Positions 22,403 through 36,656 of a stretch of DNA of 64,000 nucleotides are shown here, one piece after another. Position 1 is the stretch's first letter; every line of letters begins with the position of its first letter. This DNA is from Chaetorhynchus papuensis (taxonomy: Eukaryota; Chordata; Aves; Passeriformes; Rhipiduridae), in NCBI GenBank assembly GCA_013396525.1, contig VWYX01000761.1, forward strand, positions 62,001 through 126,000, in the 5' to 3' direction. Made by a program: the position numbers and the translations under genes. Below the pieces are notes generated by a model. It did no database searches and had not been told where the DNA came from. It saw only the letters and a program-made list of their open reading frames with translations.

Positions 22403-22510
22403 TTACCATCCTGGCCATGAAAATAGGAATAACATATCTAATTCATTCATTGCTTTTACCATCCTGGCCATGAAAATAGGAATAACACATCTAATTCATT
22501 CATTGCTTTT
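22403..22510 (+). repeat. Tandem duplication, 53-bp unit, 2 copies, nearly identical
   Basis: The unit beginning TTACCATCCTGGCCATG at 22403 repeats at 22456 and ends at 22510. By eye the two copies differ at one base (acatatcta versus acacatcta) plus the boundary. The near identity points to a recent duplication, an assembly artefact, or a length polymorphism. Confidence 0.92.
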
Positions 22511-25500
22511 TGTACTTCCATTTTATTGCCCATGCTGGCTTTTCCTCCGTGATTAAACAACCTCAGTCTTTCCAGTGTCTCTTCAGTTGGACTTTAAATG
22601 TTCTTCTGTTCTGCCTCTGCACCTTTCTTCCCTCTCCTCTTCTGCAGAGCCCTTTCTGCCCCAGAACCAAGCAAGGGGTCCCAGCTGTAGCCACTGCTAG
22701 GTCCAAGGCCCCACAATATTGTCCTATCATGATTTCAGCTCCCCAAATAGCTGTACTGAATTTCTACAGCTTTAGAGGCCTAGCTTTTTAACGTGCCGCT
22801 GCACGACAAATTGGAGCAAGCCTCTAGAGAAGGAAATGCCAATGTACAAAGATGTGATTGAAGGTGTGGAAAAGCTGGGCACATGAAGACACCTCTCCTC
22901 CTCCTCCTCTCTGCATCTCTGAGGGCGATGCCAGATGAACGCAGAGCATATAGCAGAGCCCTTACACCTGCTTCCAGAGCTGCTTCCCAGGAAAACACAC
23001 CAAATGTACGGAATGATAGACTGGGGAAGCTGATGCTGAAGGTGAGAAGTTTTGCTATGGTCTTGGGCTTGGTTCTCACTCACACTAAAAGGGACCTTTC
23101 ATGCCCCAAGTCTGGGCCTTGGAGAGGGCCAGCAGAATGCTGAGTTTTTGCATGCATGGCAGATCTGAAAGGGAATACAAATATTGGGAGAGAGAGCAAA
23201 CATGAACGTGATGAGGCACTGCACTGTTTGCCTTTACAATGGACTGTCAGTGGTGACTGTTCGTACACAGACACCAATACGCCATTTTCTAACACTTCTC
23301 AGAAATCAATCTTCAGTTTTAGTGGTTTAAATTTTCTTTAAACGTGGGAAAGAATAGCTGTCTCCTGGCTGTAAGTTTGTTAACTCAGACAGCAATAACA
23401 TTGCTGATCTCCAAGGGCAGTTAGAAATATGAGCCCTGCAGAACTGACAGGGGCATGACAATTTAAGGATCCCATATCTGTGATAAAAATCTAATTCTTT
23501 ACAAGACGCTTATAGTGCCTGATTTTCTTGAAGACAGCAGGAGTGAAAGAGCATGAGACCTTCTCTTTCCTTGCTGTGCCAAGGGTCTTTCACAGTCAAA
23601 GCTTTGTCCAAAATCTCCCTGCATCTTCCTCTAGGTGATAGTCCCAAGCCATCTTTTCTATGCTCAGTGGTGCTGCCTTCTCCTTCTAGCACGTCTGCTG
23701 CTTCACCTTCTTTCCTCCCTTTCCATCTACTCGTGAATCACCACTAAACAATGCCATATGCTGTAGAGGTGGCACTGCTTTGGACTGTGTGTTCTTGTGC
23801 TGGGGCGGAGAGTGCACTGATTTCTGCTGCCTCGTTCCACAGTGACTTTCTCAGCTGTTCCTTTGTACCATCTTAAAGGACAAGGGCTGCACCTGTCCAC
23901 TGGCATTTGTCTCTGAGGTTCAGTGCAAACCAGCAAACAGAATCTTGAAACACCTTTCTGAGATTTGATATCCCTAGGTAAGCAAATGGAATGTCAGGCT
24001 GCTTTCCTACGCTACCTGTACTGCAAATAGTGTTTATTCTGATAACAAAGCTGCAAAGTGCAAACTTATGTTGTTACAAATGGAAGATCAAAAAGTAAAG
24101 AAACTTTGGCATTTTGGCCTTCTCAAGATGCTGCCCACACCAGTAGGCTGGTTCTATTGGACTGCTTTTTGCCTCTCTTCTAATTACTCTTCTGTGCTGT
24201 GTTGCAAAGCCACAAATGAGACACTGCTCCCTTGCTGGTCACATTTTACTTGACTGGTTATTGCCATTTGGCATCATAAAAAATAAATACAGCAAAACTA
24301 GAAACTACATTGGACAAGTTCATTCTATTTAGTGAAAAATCTTACTTTGGATGTTCTAGAAACTCCAGTTTTGTGACAGCAACTGCACATAAAGATCCTT
24401 CCCCTACGTAAGCAAGAGTAATTTTTATTTACAGAGTGTACCTTCGAGGAAAATATTTCATTCTTTTCCATTTCTCTCTTTCTTTCATTAAAGACCACTG
24501 AAGACAAAAAAGCTAAAGTGTTTGAAAAGGACCCGTGTCAGTCTCCTTTTAATGAACCATGCAGGCTCCTCTGTGGTAAGACAATTTCAATTATGCAGAA
24601 GTCAAGCTTCAGTAAATTCTCAGCTCTTCTAAGTGAGCTAACGGTGCAACTTTTCAGGCAGTGATTTTCAGATCCCTGAGAATTGTATTTGGATAAATAT
24701 CTCAAAATAAAAGCTCTCACAAGTGTTGATGGCTGGTTCTGCAGCAGTATGTTCAGAATCCATATATTCCTTTCCCTGAAAAACCAGGAAATATCACGGC
24801 AGAAACGCTTATCTGAGTACCAAACTGCAAACAAATGCTGTTAATATTCACAGAACACAGATTCTACATTTGGAATTGATAGCAGGCACACAAGAAACAT
24901 GATTCCAGATGTTATGGCTAGGCAGTGAGAGGAAGAGAAATGTAACATGAATCTCCACACCCAGTCAAATAAGCTCTGAACTGGACTGCATGGTTGCAAC
25001 AGAAGGTTGCAAACAAGGATACTTTTTGGTAGATGAAATTTAGTTTTTGGACCAAAAATGATCAGCAGCTGTGGCTGTTTTGTGAGTGCTTTTATGGCAA
25101 GACCTCGCCATTCATATGAGAACTGAAATTGAAACTTTCAACCTGAGTGATAAAATCCCAGAAGAAAAAAATAAGCCGATGCAAAAAATCTGAGTTCTTG
25201 AGAGTTGTAGGGTGTTGATCCAAGATTTTGGGATGTTTTCACAATTAAAAATCAGTTGTCCTGATGTAATGCAGAGAAGATAGAAAGTAGCCAAGACTGC
25301 AGTAGCCAAGAAACTCCCAACTGCAAAACATCCCCCAGGCTCTATTTCATCTATTCTTGTGCCCAATAGTTAGACAACAGTAATTCTGCACACAGAACAG
25401 CCAAAAAATGGCAGCAAGAGCTGGAACATGCAACAGGAGTGACTGCCAGAGTCACCCATGGTGCCAGCAACCTCACAGAAAATGTGCCTGTGTCAGAGGG

Positions 25501-28500
25501 ATCCTGCTGGCCTACACCTGTTGCACCAGTACAAGAAGACTCTGTTCCCAGAGGTGCCAGAGCCCGCTCACTTGTGGCCAGTGAATGGAAGAAGACAAAG
25601 CAAATTATTGACAAACCAAAAGAAGTGGGAAAGAGCTGAAATGTGTTTTGTGTGCCATCATAACCAATAACGAACGGACAGCACAGACTTCATGTCTATA
25701 AGAGACATAAGGTACCCTGAGAGAAAAGCATTTTATACAACCTCATAAAAGGGAGATATGGGAAAGGTCAAAAAACAGTAGCCACATTGCCCCCCATATT
25801 TGGAAGCAGCTCACAAGAAATAAATGCAGCAAGTCTACTCAGGCAAGGAACAGTTCTCCCTGCTTGTTTTCCACCTGTGGGGAAAACTGCATAGGTCTGG
25901 TATGTACAGAGCATCCTAATCCTTCTCTGCAAAACCAACACATTATCTTAGCTTATCTAATCACTCTGAGGCAGTAAATGTACCCTCCCTTCAAATTACC
26001 TCTCTTTTTTCTCTTCCTCTCCCACACGCACAGCCACCTGGTCCTACCATGTCTTCAAACCAGCTTTGGGGCTCACTGGACCTTCCATAAACCAATGCAA
26101 TTCATTAGCACAGTAAAAACTTGCTCAGGTGTATTATGTTGGAAGGAAAGAGGGAACTGATGAGCTAACTCAAATCACAGGCAGTCTGGCTAGGTTCAAG
26201 TCAGGGGAAGTGACAGGATAATTAGGATGAGAGCAAAATTTGCCATTTTTGACAAAATGAGCAGTGGGATCTTAAGCTCAGTTCACTCTCTCTCCTGAAA
26301 GCCTCAGATAACCCACATAAAGTAACTGAGTAACACTCAACTCTAAAACTCAGCCACTGCCTCTACTTTGAGCCAAGGAGCTGACTTACCTTGGGTTTCT
26401 ACTCCATATCAGAAGCACTCTGAAGATAAACTGGGATTAACTTGGCTGCAAGACCAGCTTTCAGCAGTAAGTGGCCTCCTCATCAGGTTGCAAAAGCAGG
26501 CTTACATTTTCTTATGTAGTCTTAGATTCCTGCACACTTTTATTCTTGATTACACAGTGGCCAAAAGGCTTCTTCTTGCCCAGGTGGCTTTAAGTCTCAT
26601 CTGGAAACCTCGGAGTCAATTGTCTTCTAGTGGAAGACAGGGACCTAGAAAGTAAAGTCCCTTAATTCCCATGGAATTCCATGGTATCCCCATACGAGCC
26701 CTTGAGTGTTTAGAGTTATCTGGTCTGCAGCTTGGAGGCAGCCATCCATCCAAGGCCTTCAGTTCTCCCTGTGCTTGCCTTTGGCACTGCATTGATTCAT
26801 TCCACCAGATCCCAGCCCCAATGTTTCTGCACAGAGGCACCCTGCAAGATCCCCTCCCTCTTTTAATTACTCAAAATTTTTACAAATAATTCACAAGGTT
26901 TTGAGCCTTGAGAGAAAATGAGGACAACTTTTTAGCAGGTAGGTAAAACCGTGTCTTTGTGTTTTGCTGGAATTCCCCTGCTCATTGAAACGACACCCAC
27001 TAAAGATAAGCTGAAGAGACCTGCTGTTAATGGAGACCTTTTCTCCTCAGCAGCACAGGCTAAATGGGCTGCTTTTGACATCACTTCCCATGGACAATCT
27101 ATGCAACAGCAAAACCTTCAAGGCACATTGAGGCTGAAGTTGAGCAAATCCAAGAGACCAGGTCAAATGCTGGGGTGAGAGCAGCAGCTAAGATCACGGT
27201 TTAGCAGAAAGGAATTTTATAGCAGAGGGTAACTCCTCCCTCTCTGCAGGGGAGAGCTCTCACAGAGAATATGCAAAAACCATGGAATGAACTTCCTGGG
27301 GAACTTAACAACTGATCAGAGCAAACCACACTTTTTTTTTTTTTTTTTGACCTTGCTCTCCCTAAGGTAAACATGTATCACCATTAAAAAAAGGAAAATA
27401 AAAAACCACTGTAAAGGCCTAACTACCTTATTAAGCCAAATCACCATACTGAAACATAACACCTCCCCTGAAGGAGAACAGGCCCCCGTGACCAATTTCC
27501 GTCACCAAACGCCCAAGTGTAAATACTCTGTAAATACGGAGATGAAGGAGAAGCAAGGAAAATGTTCATGCAATTCCTCTGCATTGCAATGTACCTGCAG
27601 TGTCAGATTTGAAGGGATGTGGATCTGCACACGTGAGATTCTCACACACCATAAAGCATACCAATCACACAGTGACCACAAGCCAGGCTAATAACACTTT
27701 GCCTTGAAAAACAGGTGTTTTGAAATGGTCATTTTCTGTGCACAAATGGAATAACCCGTGTTCTACCCTAGTGCACTCTGGAGGAAATATAAACCCTTTC
27801 TCTGGATTTCCAGTACTGACAGTGCAGAATCTTATGCCTAATAGGAAAAAACTTATGCTTCACCAAATTCTACTTAACACACTAAAATAAAACTAGTCTC
27901 CTTTGTTTGCTCATGGATGATAAGGCAATTTCTCCTTTGAAAGCAAAAAAGGTTTTTTTGTTTGAAAAAAAGAAATTGCCTTGTTAATAGATGAATGACA
28001 TCACAAGAAGGCTGAGAATTAGCATATGAACTCTTACTCCTTGGGAAGGTTTGTGTTAGATTGGGCAAAAGCAAGTTAAAAAGAAATGCCCTTCTTAATT
28101 TGTCATTGGAAAATTAGCAGTTTCTACCCTTTATGTTTTCCTTTTCTTGTCTTTTTGGTTTTTTGAGTTTTGGGGTTTTTTTTATCTGCTACAGCTGCAT
28201 AGAAGAGTTTCGTGCTTTCTATTGACAGGTGTTGACTTTTGCTAATGGATTTGTATAGCCATACTCTGTCAACATATCAGTATTACTCAGTGTTTCAAGA
28301 AATGGACTGACTGAGACTTGGAGCCACATTCAGGGACATTTTAATTCAAACCTCCAACTGCTTTTAAGAGACCATATCTAAAAGCTTCCTTCCAAGACAC
28401 TGGAATGTGAAGTATGTGGGAAATGTTATCTTATTGGCCTCATGTCTGCCAGTGATTGTGAAACAGCTTCACTGTTCTGGGAAAAAACAACCATGATTCC

Positions 28501-31500
28501 AGGCAAAGAGAGATTCATGTAAGCTTGTTAAAAGCTTTAGGAAATACAAATAATTCTGTAGAATTCTGTAGAGTCTGGAGTAAATCTATTATGCTCCATC
28601 ACGTGACGAAAGGATTGGTGTGAATGTGATTGCCATTTTTAATCACTTCACGTAAAAACATATAGAAACGGAAAAAAATGTAGATCTAGTACAGCTTGTT
28701 GGACCTAATTCATCTTTAGATCATTTGTTCTCAATGTGGTCTGCCTTCCCTGGAGATAACAGACCATTTCCATTGTAGTGTGTCACGCAGCCAGGTGTGA
28801 GAGAAGAGTGAGATGCTGAACCGTGGTGCCCAGATTTGTCTTGCACTGCAGTCCCTGGAGGCAAAGCAGGGTGGTATTTACCCAGTGGGAGGTGTGTGCA
28901 GCCTTGACTCTGGATGCTCAGCACACATGGAAGCTCTCATCCGGTCTGTGGGCCTTTCCACAGAAATGACTGGAATCTTGCACACACTTAAAACTAGAAA
29001 CTAAATTCTGTCTACTTCTCAAGTCTTCATTTCAGTTACTTCCAGGTAGTCCCAGAGAAGGGCATAGCAGGTACACCCACCCTGTCATGCAGTGCTTGTG
29101 AAGAGACGCTAGGTGTGGAGTGAGGGTTGAGGGTTATCATGCTTCTCTCTGGGGACTCACAGCATCTTCCATCACAGAAGAGGTAGATTTCCCTGACAGA
29201 CACTCAAACAAATACTTTTGTACAAGCATTTCCTTTTCAGACGCCCTGTAAAGCAAACAGTGAGATTTTTTTTTTTTCTCAGAGAGGTAACACAGGTCTT
29301 AAATGAAATGAGCTTTTCTCTGGGCATGATTTTAAGGTTCTCTTAATATTTACACAACCAAGTAAAAATTATGTTATGCTGTGGAGCTATTTCCCTTTCA
29401 GTAGCCTGATCTTTTCAGTGGTGTTAGGACGTAATTTGGGAAGTTTCCAAAGTTTGCCTTGACAATCATGTTAATCTCCCTATCAGCTACACAATGTCAA
29501 TACACACTGCATTACATATATGCTGGTTGCTGGCCAGCTGGCATTTTAAATGAGCAGTTCAGGGAAAAGCAATTTTGGTGAGGGCTGACCACAGCTGGCT
29601 TGACATTAGACTAAATTTTCAGGACTTAGCATTGCCAAGCCTCCAGAGACTTAGAGACTCACTTAACATTATTTTAAACTTTGACTGACTCAACAGCTTC
29701 AGTAAATAAAGAGGGTGTGAGGGATCCAAGCTTGTCAAATCCCTGCATATGTAACTCTGTGTATTTCATTTGCTTATTGAACACATATATTTTATACTAT
29801 ATCTGGTTTTTGCACAATGATTTGAGTGTCATGCTTATTCTTGTCACAAAGCAAGTGTGATAGCTGAACTGCTTCCTTGAACATATGTGACCACCACATA
29901 ATGTAAATATTGCCAAATGTTGCCTCTTGGCCTTTGGAAGATCGTAAGGAATATAAATCTGCAGAGAATAATGTAGTGATACAACGTAACTAAGCTTGTG
30001 GTACACAAAAAATTCTGAAGTTGTCAGAAAGTAGTAATTGAGAAATCAGAAGGTAGGCTGTTTTAATCACTTTTTTTGCACATGTATATTTCACTCCCAA
30101 ATACACCAAAGTATATATCAGTAAAATTTTCAGTAATTTACAATATGTCCCTGCAGAAAATAGTAATTGAAACACAGTTATAGATCACTCTTTTCTGGTG
30201 TGTGTTGTGGAAATAATTCCAGCTTCAGCTTAAGTTCATTTAATTTTTTTAATGAAAAAGTCCTATTTGAAACCATTTGACTAGAATATATCAAACAAAG
30301 TACAGTGTTGATAAAGACATAACATTGTTATAACTTTAAATAGTATTCCTACATTATACAAAACTTTCTGTAAGTCATAAAATATTGGAAGAAAATCAGA
30401 ACTCTATTTCTTATAGAAATAAACTGTTCGTAAACAGTTCAGTACAGTTCTGGGTGCATCATGTTCTAATTGCCTCTGGTGAGCAATAATATTTAAAAGA
30501 TCTCCAAATAAAAACACTTTTCTCTCCTACGCAGTTTATATCTTCAAATGTTAACTGATCCTTTTAAACTATTAAAAGGAGATTTTTGAAAAACTCTTGT
30601 CCTTATCTACAGACTGAGGAACAGGCATATCTTCCAGTTAATCAACAACCAAGCTGTGACAAGAACTCAGAAATTCTAAGCCCAGAACTTGGCAGATGCC
30701 TTCTGTCCAAAAGGAAAGGACAGAAAAAAAATCTGAAGAACATATCTGAAAATATATTTCAAATATATTCAGCAACATAAACATGACTAAGAAAGCAATT
30801 ACAACTAAAGCGTGTCAACAGTGTATACTTATAATTAAAGTGAGGATTATGATTTGCTTTCCCAACACTGCATCATAAGAACTCACAAAAATCAGTATTT
30901 TGTCATTTAGTTAATGATACAGAGAGCCTTAATTATGACTTTTCCTAACTTTTGAAGCTCGACATCTGAGATTTTAATATTCCTGTTCCAAAATCTTACA
31001 GTATAAAATGAGTAAAGAAGTAGAAGTGATTGATTCAGGATGTTACTGATGCAAAGGAACTGTCAAGATTTAAAAAATATGCAGTAATTTGCATTCATTA
31101 GAATAGCCATGAAAATTTCACAGAAGAATAAAAGTTGAATCAATTCTCATGTGGGAAGCCAGACATATCAACAGCAACTGGGCGAAGAAGAGCTCCTTCA
31201 GCCCATTCTTTTCCTCCAGCAGGATGGCTGACTCCCAGGAGGAGGCTGGGTGATCACTGATGAAAATTCTGTTTCCTCTCAAAGACACAATGGTGGTGCA
31301 GTCTCAGGCATGGTAATAGAGTAGCTAGAATAACTGGAATTTTAGAACCTCTCTTAGAGTAGATCATATCCTTGTGCAGAGTTGGTATGGTGCACACTCC
31401 AATTCTGCATTGCAAAAGTTTTTCTGACTTCCTCAGTGGCTTCCTTGAGAAAGCAATATTGGGAAAGGCTTTTCAGTTTTCGCAAGCTTGATTTAGCAGT

Positions 31501-34500
31501 GAAAAATAAGGAAGAGAACCAACAAGCAGTGTCAAAGTACAATATTCTCTGCTCAGCCTATTTTTAAAACTAAGCACAAAAAAGGTTTAATGTTTAATAG
31601 CACTTTTAATACTGAAGATTTTTATGTCAGAATTTTGATTTAGCAGAGGGATACAAAAATCTGCTGAAATCAGAATACAATCACAGTATAGTAATTGCAG
31701 CTTACAACTGGATCACAATACACATGTCATTGCTATTTCCAGTCTCCCTGTGGACACTTTCATGGCGTTTGGCATCCTCGGTCGCAGGGAAGGAATGCAC
31801 AGGTTGAAGCCAGCTCAAGCATGTTGCTCTCTTTGAAGTTCATTTTATTGATCATTCAGTTCCCAAACTCTGTGCTAAGCCTTGTATATCCTTTCCCCGT
31901 GCTGGTCTTGCTAACTCAAGACATTCACACTTTTTTGATTAACTCAGGGAAAACTCAGTTTATTAGCTGATCCACTCAACTGATCCAGCCAGTTATCAAA
32001 ACAAAGGCCACCCTGCTTTGTGTTGAGATGAACTCAGCTGATGTGCAATAGCTGTGGTCACTCCCTGCATTCTTCCCTGAGGTTCATGAGCCCATTGCTT
32101 GCCTTCTGAGCCCTCTTCCATTGCAGGGTTGGTCCATCACTCCCAAGCACAGGATGCCAAAGAGCTCATCAGAGATTATCAGCAGTTGCTCCACAGACAG
32201 CTAACAAACCCTTGAAACAGCAGAATTGCTCCAATACCAGGAAGCCAATTCCAAAAAGAAGGGTCAGGCATCACTTAAAAGTGATTTTGTATGTTATTCT
32301 GGGGGATGGGGAGCAGAGAGAGAGAGAAATGTAGAAAGCAAGCACCCTTCTCCCCTGTCCAGAGAATAGCATTTTTTCTAAAATAGAGGAGAAAAAAATA
32401 ATTGCATGGAATACTTTTCCTTTTTCCCCTAATTTTTGTCACTTCACGGGACTTTGGAGGGCCAAAATGGAGCACCTGGGCTCACTGTGCTGCTCACCCA
32501 ACTTTCAGAAAGCATGATTTATGTATCATAGAGTCTCCTTATATATCACCCAAAGAGTAGAATCTTATTTTGGTGAGTCTTACATAGCAGCTTGACCAGA
32601 GGAAATCGTTTAGAAAGAGGATGGTACTAAACCCATGCTCTCACATTTGCCAATGTTGGGACTGACAAAATATTTGGGTTTATAATCTAGAGCCAGAAGA
32701 AAACACTCAAGTAAAGCATTTTGAGTTGGACCAAAATTAATTAAATGCTTCTTTTTTCTTGCCAAATAAAGCAAAAAACAGAAGTGGATTTGAAGGTTTT
32801 CCATGTAATCTAAAAAAAAAATCCCCTTATTGCTTTTGAAAGGAATTTGCAAAAAAAACCAAAAAAGACAGAAGAGCAGAAGGTTTAAGTGTAGAAAGCC
32901 GTTGGACAATAGCTGTAACCTTGTTCAGTAATTCAGTGATTTTTATACTCTCTGCCCGCGACTTAAGAGATCCAGGTGCATCTTATTCTCTGCCTCTGCC
33001 TGTGGCAGTTTGGACTCACATCCCCTACCTCTGAGAAAAAGGATTTTAACCACCAAACCCTAGAATATATATTAGATTGCTCCCCTTCTATTGCAGTCTT
33101 TTTAGCTTTGGTCATGCTCAGTCTTTTCAGCCAGAAGCAGACGAGAACAGCACCTCAGGCTGCTGGCAGGAGCGTTAAGGTGACGTAGCCATGGGTGCTG
33201 CGAGGAAACCCCAGCCCCAGGCTGCATCTGCCCTCAGCTCTGCTCCAGCTGAAGGACAGTGCAAGGTGTGAGGCACCAGAATTCAAGTTCCTGGCCAGCT
33301 GCACCTCTAATCAAGTGCACAAAGCAGTTCTGTAACCATAGGGGAGTAGAAGTCTGTACACACAGGCTTCCACAACTGAGTCGTCCAGAGGTGTGGCTTT
33401 AAAGGCACAAAAAGGATTTTAATCCAGCTCTCCCAGATAAAGAATGAGTTGGTCCAAAGGGGCATTCAGCCATTTTGTTGGCTTAGATCTGTTTTTAATA
33501 ACCAAAAGTAATGATCCTATTCACCTTCAATTCATAACTTTTTTCACAAAGCCATGTTTTTCAGAAAATCCTTGGAAAAAAGAGTAATTTCCCCCAGCTC
33601 TATGCCTGGCATTGAGCTGATATGCAAAATCACATTATACAATGCAATAGAGCAGAATATCTGATGGAGAAAAGAACCATAATGACAGCTGCTTTATAAG
33701 CTTCTCCTGATAAATATGAATGGTTAATATAAGAATGTATATATACGTATATCCTGGTTAGTAATTTCCATGTCCTAGCTATCTGTCTTCTATCTGGGAG
33801 AATATTGACCTGATGGTCTTCCACAAAACCTGAATATTGCTATTCTTCTGCATTGTTATCAAGTTAATTAGAGAATAGGGCAATTCTCCCACTGCAATTC
33901 TTCCATCTGTTTCTGCCTTACCAGTTTCACATATTATGAAAATGCGCCAGGCAGCAGCTCCATCCAATATGTTTCATGTTCACAGTATATGTATGAAAGA
34001 CGCTTTAGTATCAGCAATTAAGCATTTACTGGCCTTCATTTTAGCTCAATATTTCTTCTGTGGAGGGGAAAAGCTCCAGCTCCTGAACGATTTGTCACAG
34101 TGACTCTGCAGCATGCATAAGGCATAAGGAAAATTGCATTTCAGCCCCACTCTGGGGCGTGCCAGTAAATTGCTAAATGATAAAATCCTGATGCATATCA
34201 AACACTCTTTTTTACATGATTGTGTTCCTGGAGGTTCCAAAAAATCTCTAGATTGCATTATGCTATATCTTGACCAAATATTTAGTGAAAGGCAGCCCCT
34301 ACCTCAAAGAGCTTATACCAAACGTAGACAAAAGAAGGAGTAGAGGAGGCTAAAGCATGCAGGGCAGGGAGAGGCCAGGCAACAGATTTTCCCCAGTAAG
34401 CAGGAACACTGGCACTGCCTCAATCCCAAGTCATTGCTCTAATGACAGAAACACACAGCTGCCTACAGGATAACAACATTTCCAGCTATCCAGTCTTGTG

Positions 34501-35379
34501 CACTCAGTAATAGTTTATGTTTGAAAGAAAAAAAAAAGGAAAAAACTCAAATTAAAAACATGGCCAGTTGCTGCATGAGACATATAAAGGAATACAGTCT
34601 TTCATAGGGCTGGAATGAAGCAGCAACTGAAATCATTGCAGACAGAAGAAAAGTCACCTAAGAAAAACCAGTAATCCATGGATTTTTGGAATCATTGGTC
34701 CCCAGGGTCAGGAGCTGTCCAAGTCTTACTGGTAGTTTTCTGTCATGAGTATAAATGTGTATCAGATTCAGGCAAAATAGTCCACAAGATGCAGCACATT
34801 AATAGCGTTATGTGGGGAAGCAGAAAAAAATGCCTTCATATAACAATGAATGCTACACTGAAGAAATCAGATGAAAAAAGAGAACTGTTTAGGAGGGTAC
34901 ACTCTTCTGAAACACTTTTAAATTACAGTACTTACCATCTTTGTCATTTCTGCGATCTCAGGGCACTCAATATTTTACTTTCCGATGTTTCTGGCTCATA
35001 CAGGATACTAAAATGCCCAGTATTTGATGGCATCGTGTACATATCATCAGCTGATAAATCACACAATCTAGTCTAAATCACCTGATGTTGAATTTCTGAG
35101 GTTTTTAAAGTCAAATTGAGACATGAAAGAATCTTCTGCTTCTTCTTCCTTACCAACTTTGAATTACAGTGAATATCTTGAAAGGTTCTGGACAGCCCTA
35201 TGGGTCTGAAAACTCATACTCAAATGAAACTGGTATTTGTCAGAGTACTGCAGTTATTATAAGTATACATTCTTTGTAAATGTCTTAGGAACATTTTTAT
35301 CAGACAGTGGCACAGTAATAAATATTAGGATTATGCAGGCCTCCAAATTGCAAGAGATCACCTGAATAACTATACTTAC
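22511..35379. other. Noncoding unique sequence
   Basis: About 13 kb with no open stretch above about 132 codons (34678-35076, + strand, no known domain). It holds a T17 run at 27332-27348, T runs at about 28178-28186 and 29266-29278, and AT-rich DNA at 29.7-31.1 kb. No recognisable transposon, RNA gene or promoter. Confidence 0.55.
27332..27348 (+). repeat. T17 homopolymer
   Basis: Seventeen T's between CACAC and GACC. The opposite-strand sequence before the A's is not recognisable as a retrocopy. Confidence 0.7.
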
Positions 35380-35456
35380 CAGAAGCTCACTCTCTGCAAG
35401 AAAATAACATTCATTGATATAAATGGCAGGCTGCTTCATTATGCAAGAGCCTGATT
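35380..35456 (-). other. Candidate 77-nt internal exon (unproven)
   Basis: On the - strand the sequence ATTATTTTTGCAG (an acceptor with a T-rich tract) directly precedes this stretch, and the stretch is followed by the consensus donor GTAAGTATAG. It is open in one frame for 25 codons after two leading bases and includes IMKQPAIYINECYF; the frame stays open for 86 codons overall (35257-35517). A second acceptor-like TTTTCTTGCAG lies inside it. I do not recognise the peptide. No neighbouring exon was found on this strand, so chance is the more likely explanation. Confidence 0.17.
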
Positions 35457-36502
35457 CTGCAAAAATAATTGATATGCATGTATTTAATAAAACATATTCA
35501 GAAAATGTACTCAGCATCTGCAGACTGATTTGGATTCAAAATGTTCTTGTTTGAGGAGTGGAGTTTTTAACCTTTGTGTATGAGACCCCATTCAGAAGAT
35601 GTAGCCTAAGACACCTGAAGTTTCTCTCCTAACTCTACATTTGTCTACTATAGTCAACAACATATGTTTTAAAAAAGCCAAAACACGCACAAAAAGCAAA
35701 AAAACAAAAATACAAAACCTCACCCAACCCTCCAATAACCCCCTACAGCTTGCCACAAGAAGACCACCATGCCTTTTTTGCAGTGCAAGTACACATTTTA
35801 TTCGAACAGTCCTATTTTACCAGGTAACATAAGATAGAAAAGCAGAACTTTTAAAACTGTGGATCACATCAGCACAAACATACCTTGCCCTTCAGCAACA
35901 TGTGACTACAAGTGGTTTCCTCCCAGCTGCCCCTGTGCCAGGGGAAGAAGTTTCAAACCCTGCTCTTAGCTGCTCACCACTGCCTCTCCATGCACTCCCT
36001 CAGCCAATCCATCAGCCATCCCATCTGCCAGCTCCACTACCATCTAAGATTTTATCACCTGCTGCACTTAAAACCAGTCAAGTTATTTAAATACATTTAA
36101 ATATATGGTCCTATATAGGAATTAGAGTAATTTGGCCAGGCATCCTTCCACCATGACAGGCAGCAGCCTCCAACTGAGGAGCAGCAGAAAAGGAGCACCA
36201 AAGGCAGTATAGGGAGAGGCAGGAACAGAGAAGGATACTCGCCCAGAGCTAAAGCCCCCACCCCTGCATTTGAAAGCATTTCATCCATTTTCCTGTCAGA
36301 AATCCTGAACAGAAGTAATGGCTGTAAATCTCTTCTGTCATCTGACTTTTTCAACTGGATGATTTGTAAAGAGGTGTATGATACAGCATTATTTTTTTTC
36401 TCAAGTCCATAAAAATCAAAGTGTAATATTTTATTTTTGAGTGGTTGGATACAATCAGAATGTATTTGCAGTCTGAATTACTCCAAAGCTTTGTCTGAGT
36501 TT

Positions 36503-36513
36503 GGGGGGGGGGG
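36503..36513 (+). repeat. G11 homopolymer
   Basis: Eleven consecutive G's (C's on the - strand), unusual in such AT-rich surroundings. Length is likely to be unstable and hard to sequence. Confidence 0.8.
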
Positions 36514-36635
36514 TGTTGAGCTGACATGAATAAGCACACACAGTGACCTTTTCCTAATGAGTTAGGACTTCAGGATTTCCATGGTCTGTAGCTGTGGACT
36601 CCCTTTTTCTTGAGCTTTTGCTGAAGTTGGCTTGC

Positions 36636-36656
36636 TTTTTTTTTTTTTTTTTTTTT
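36636..36656 (+). repeat. T21 homopolymer
   Basis: Twenty-one T's following GGCTTGC. As an A tract on the - strand it could be a retroposon tail, but the upstream - strand sequence is not recognisable. Confidence 0.8.

Noticed and set aside
26388..26423. Consensus donor on the - strand with a possible short exon
   Set aside because: The acceptor lies only about 30 bases upstream with a weak pyrimidine tract, and no partner exon was found.
26669..26684. Perfect 16-bp palindrome CCATGGAATTCCATGG
   Set aside because: The count expected by chance is similar, and there is no context.
34678..35076. 132-codon ATG-started open frame (+ strand)
   Set aside because: Composition and length are compatible with chance, and no family is recognised.
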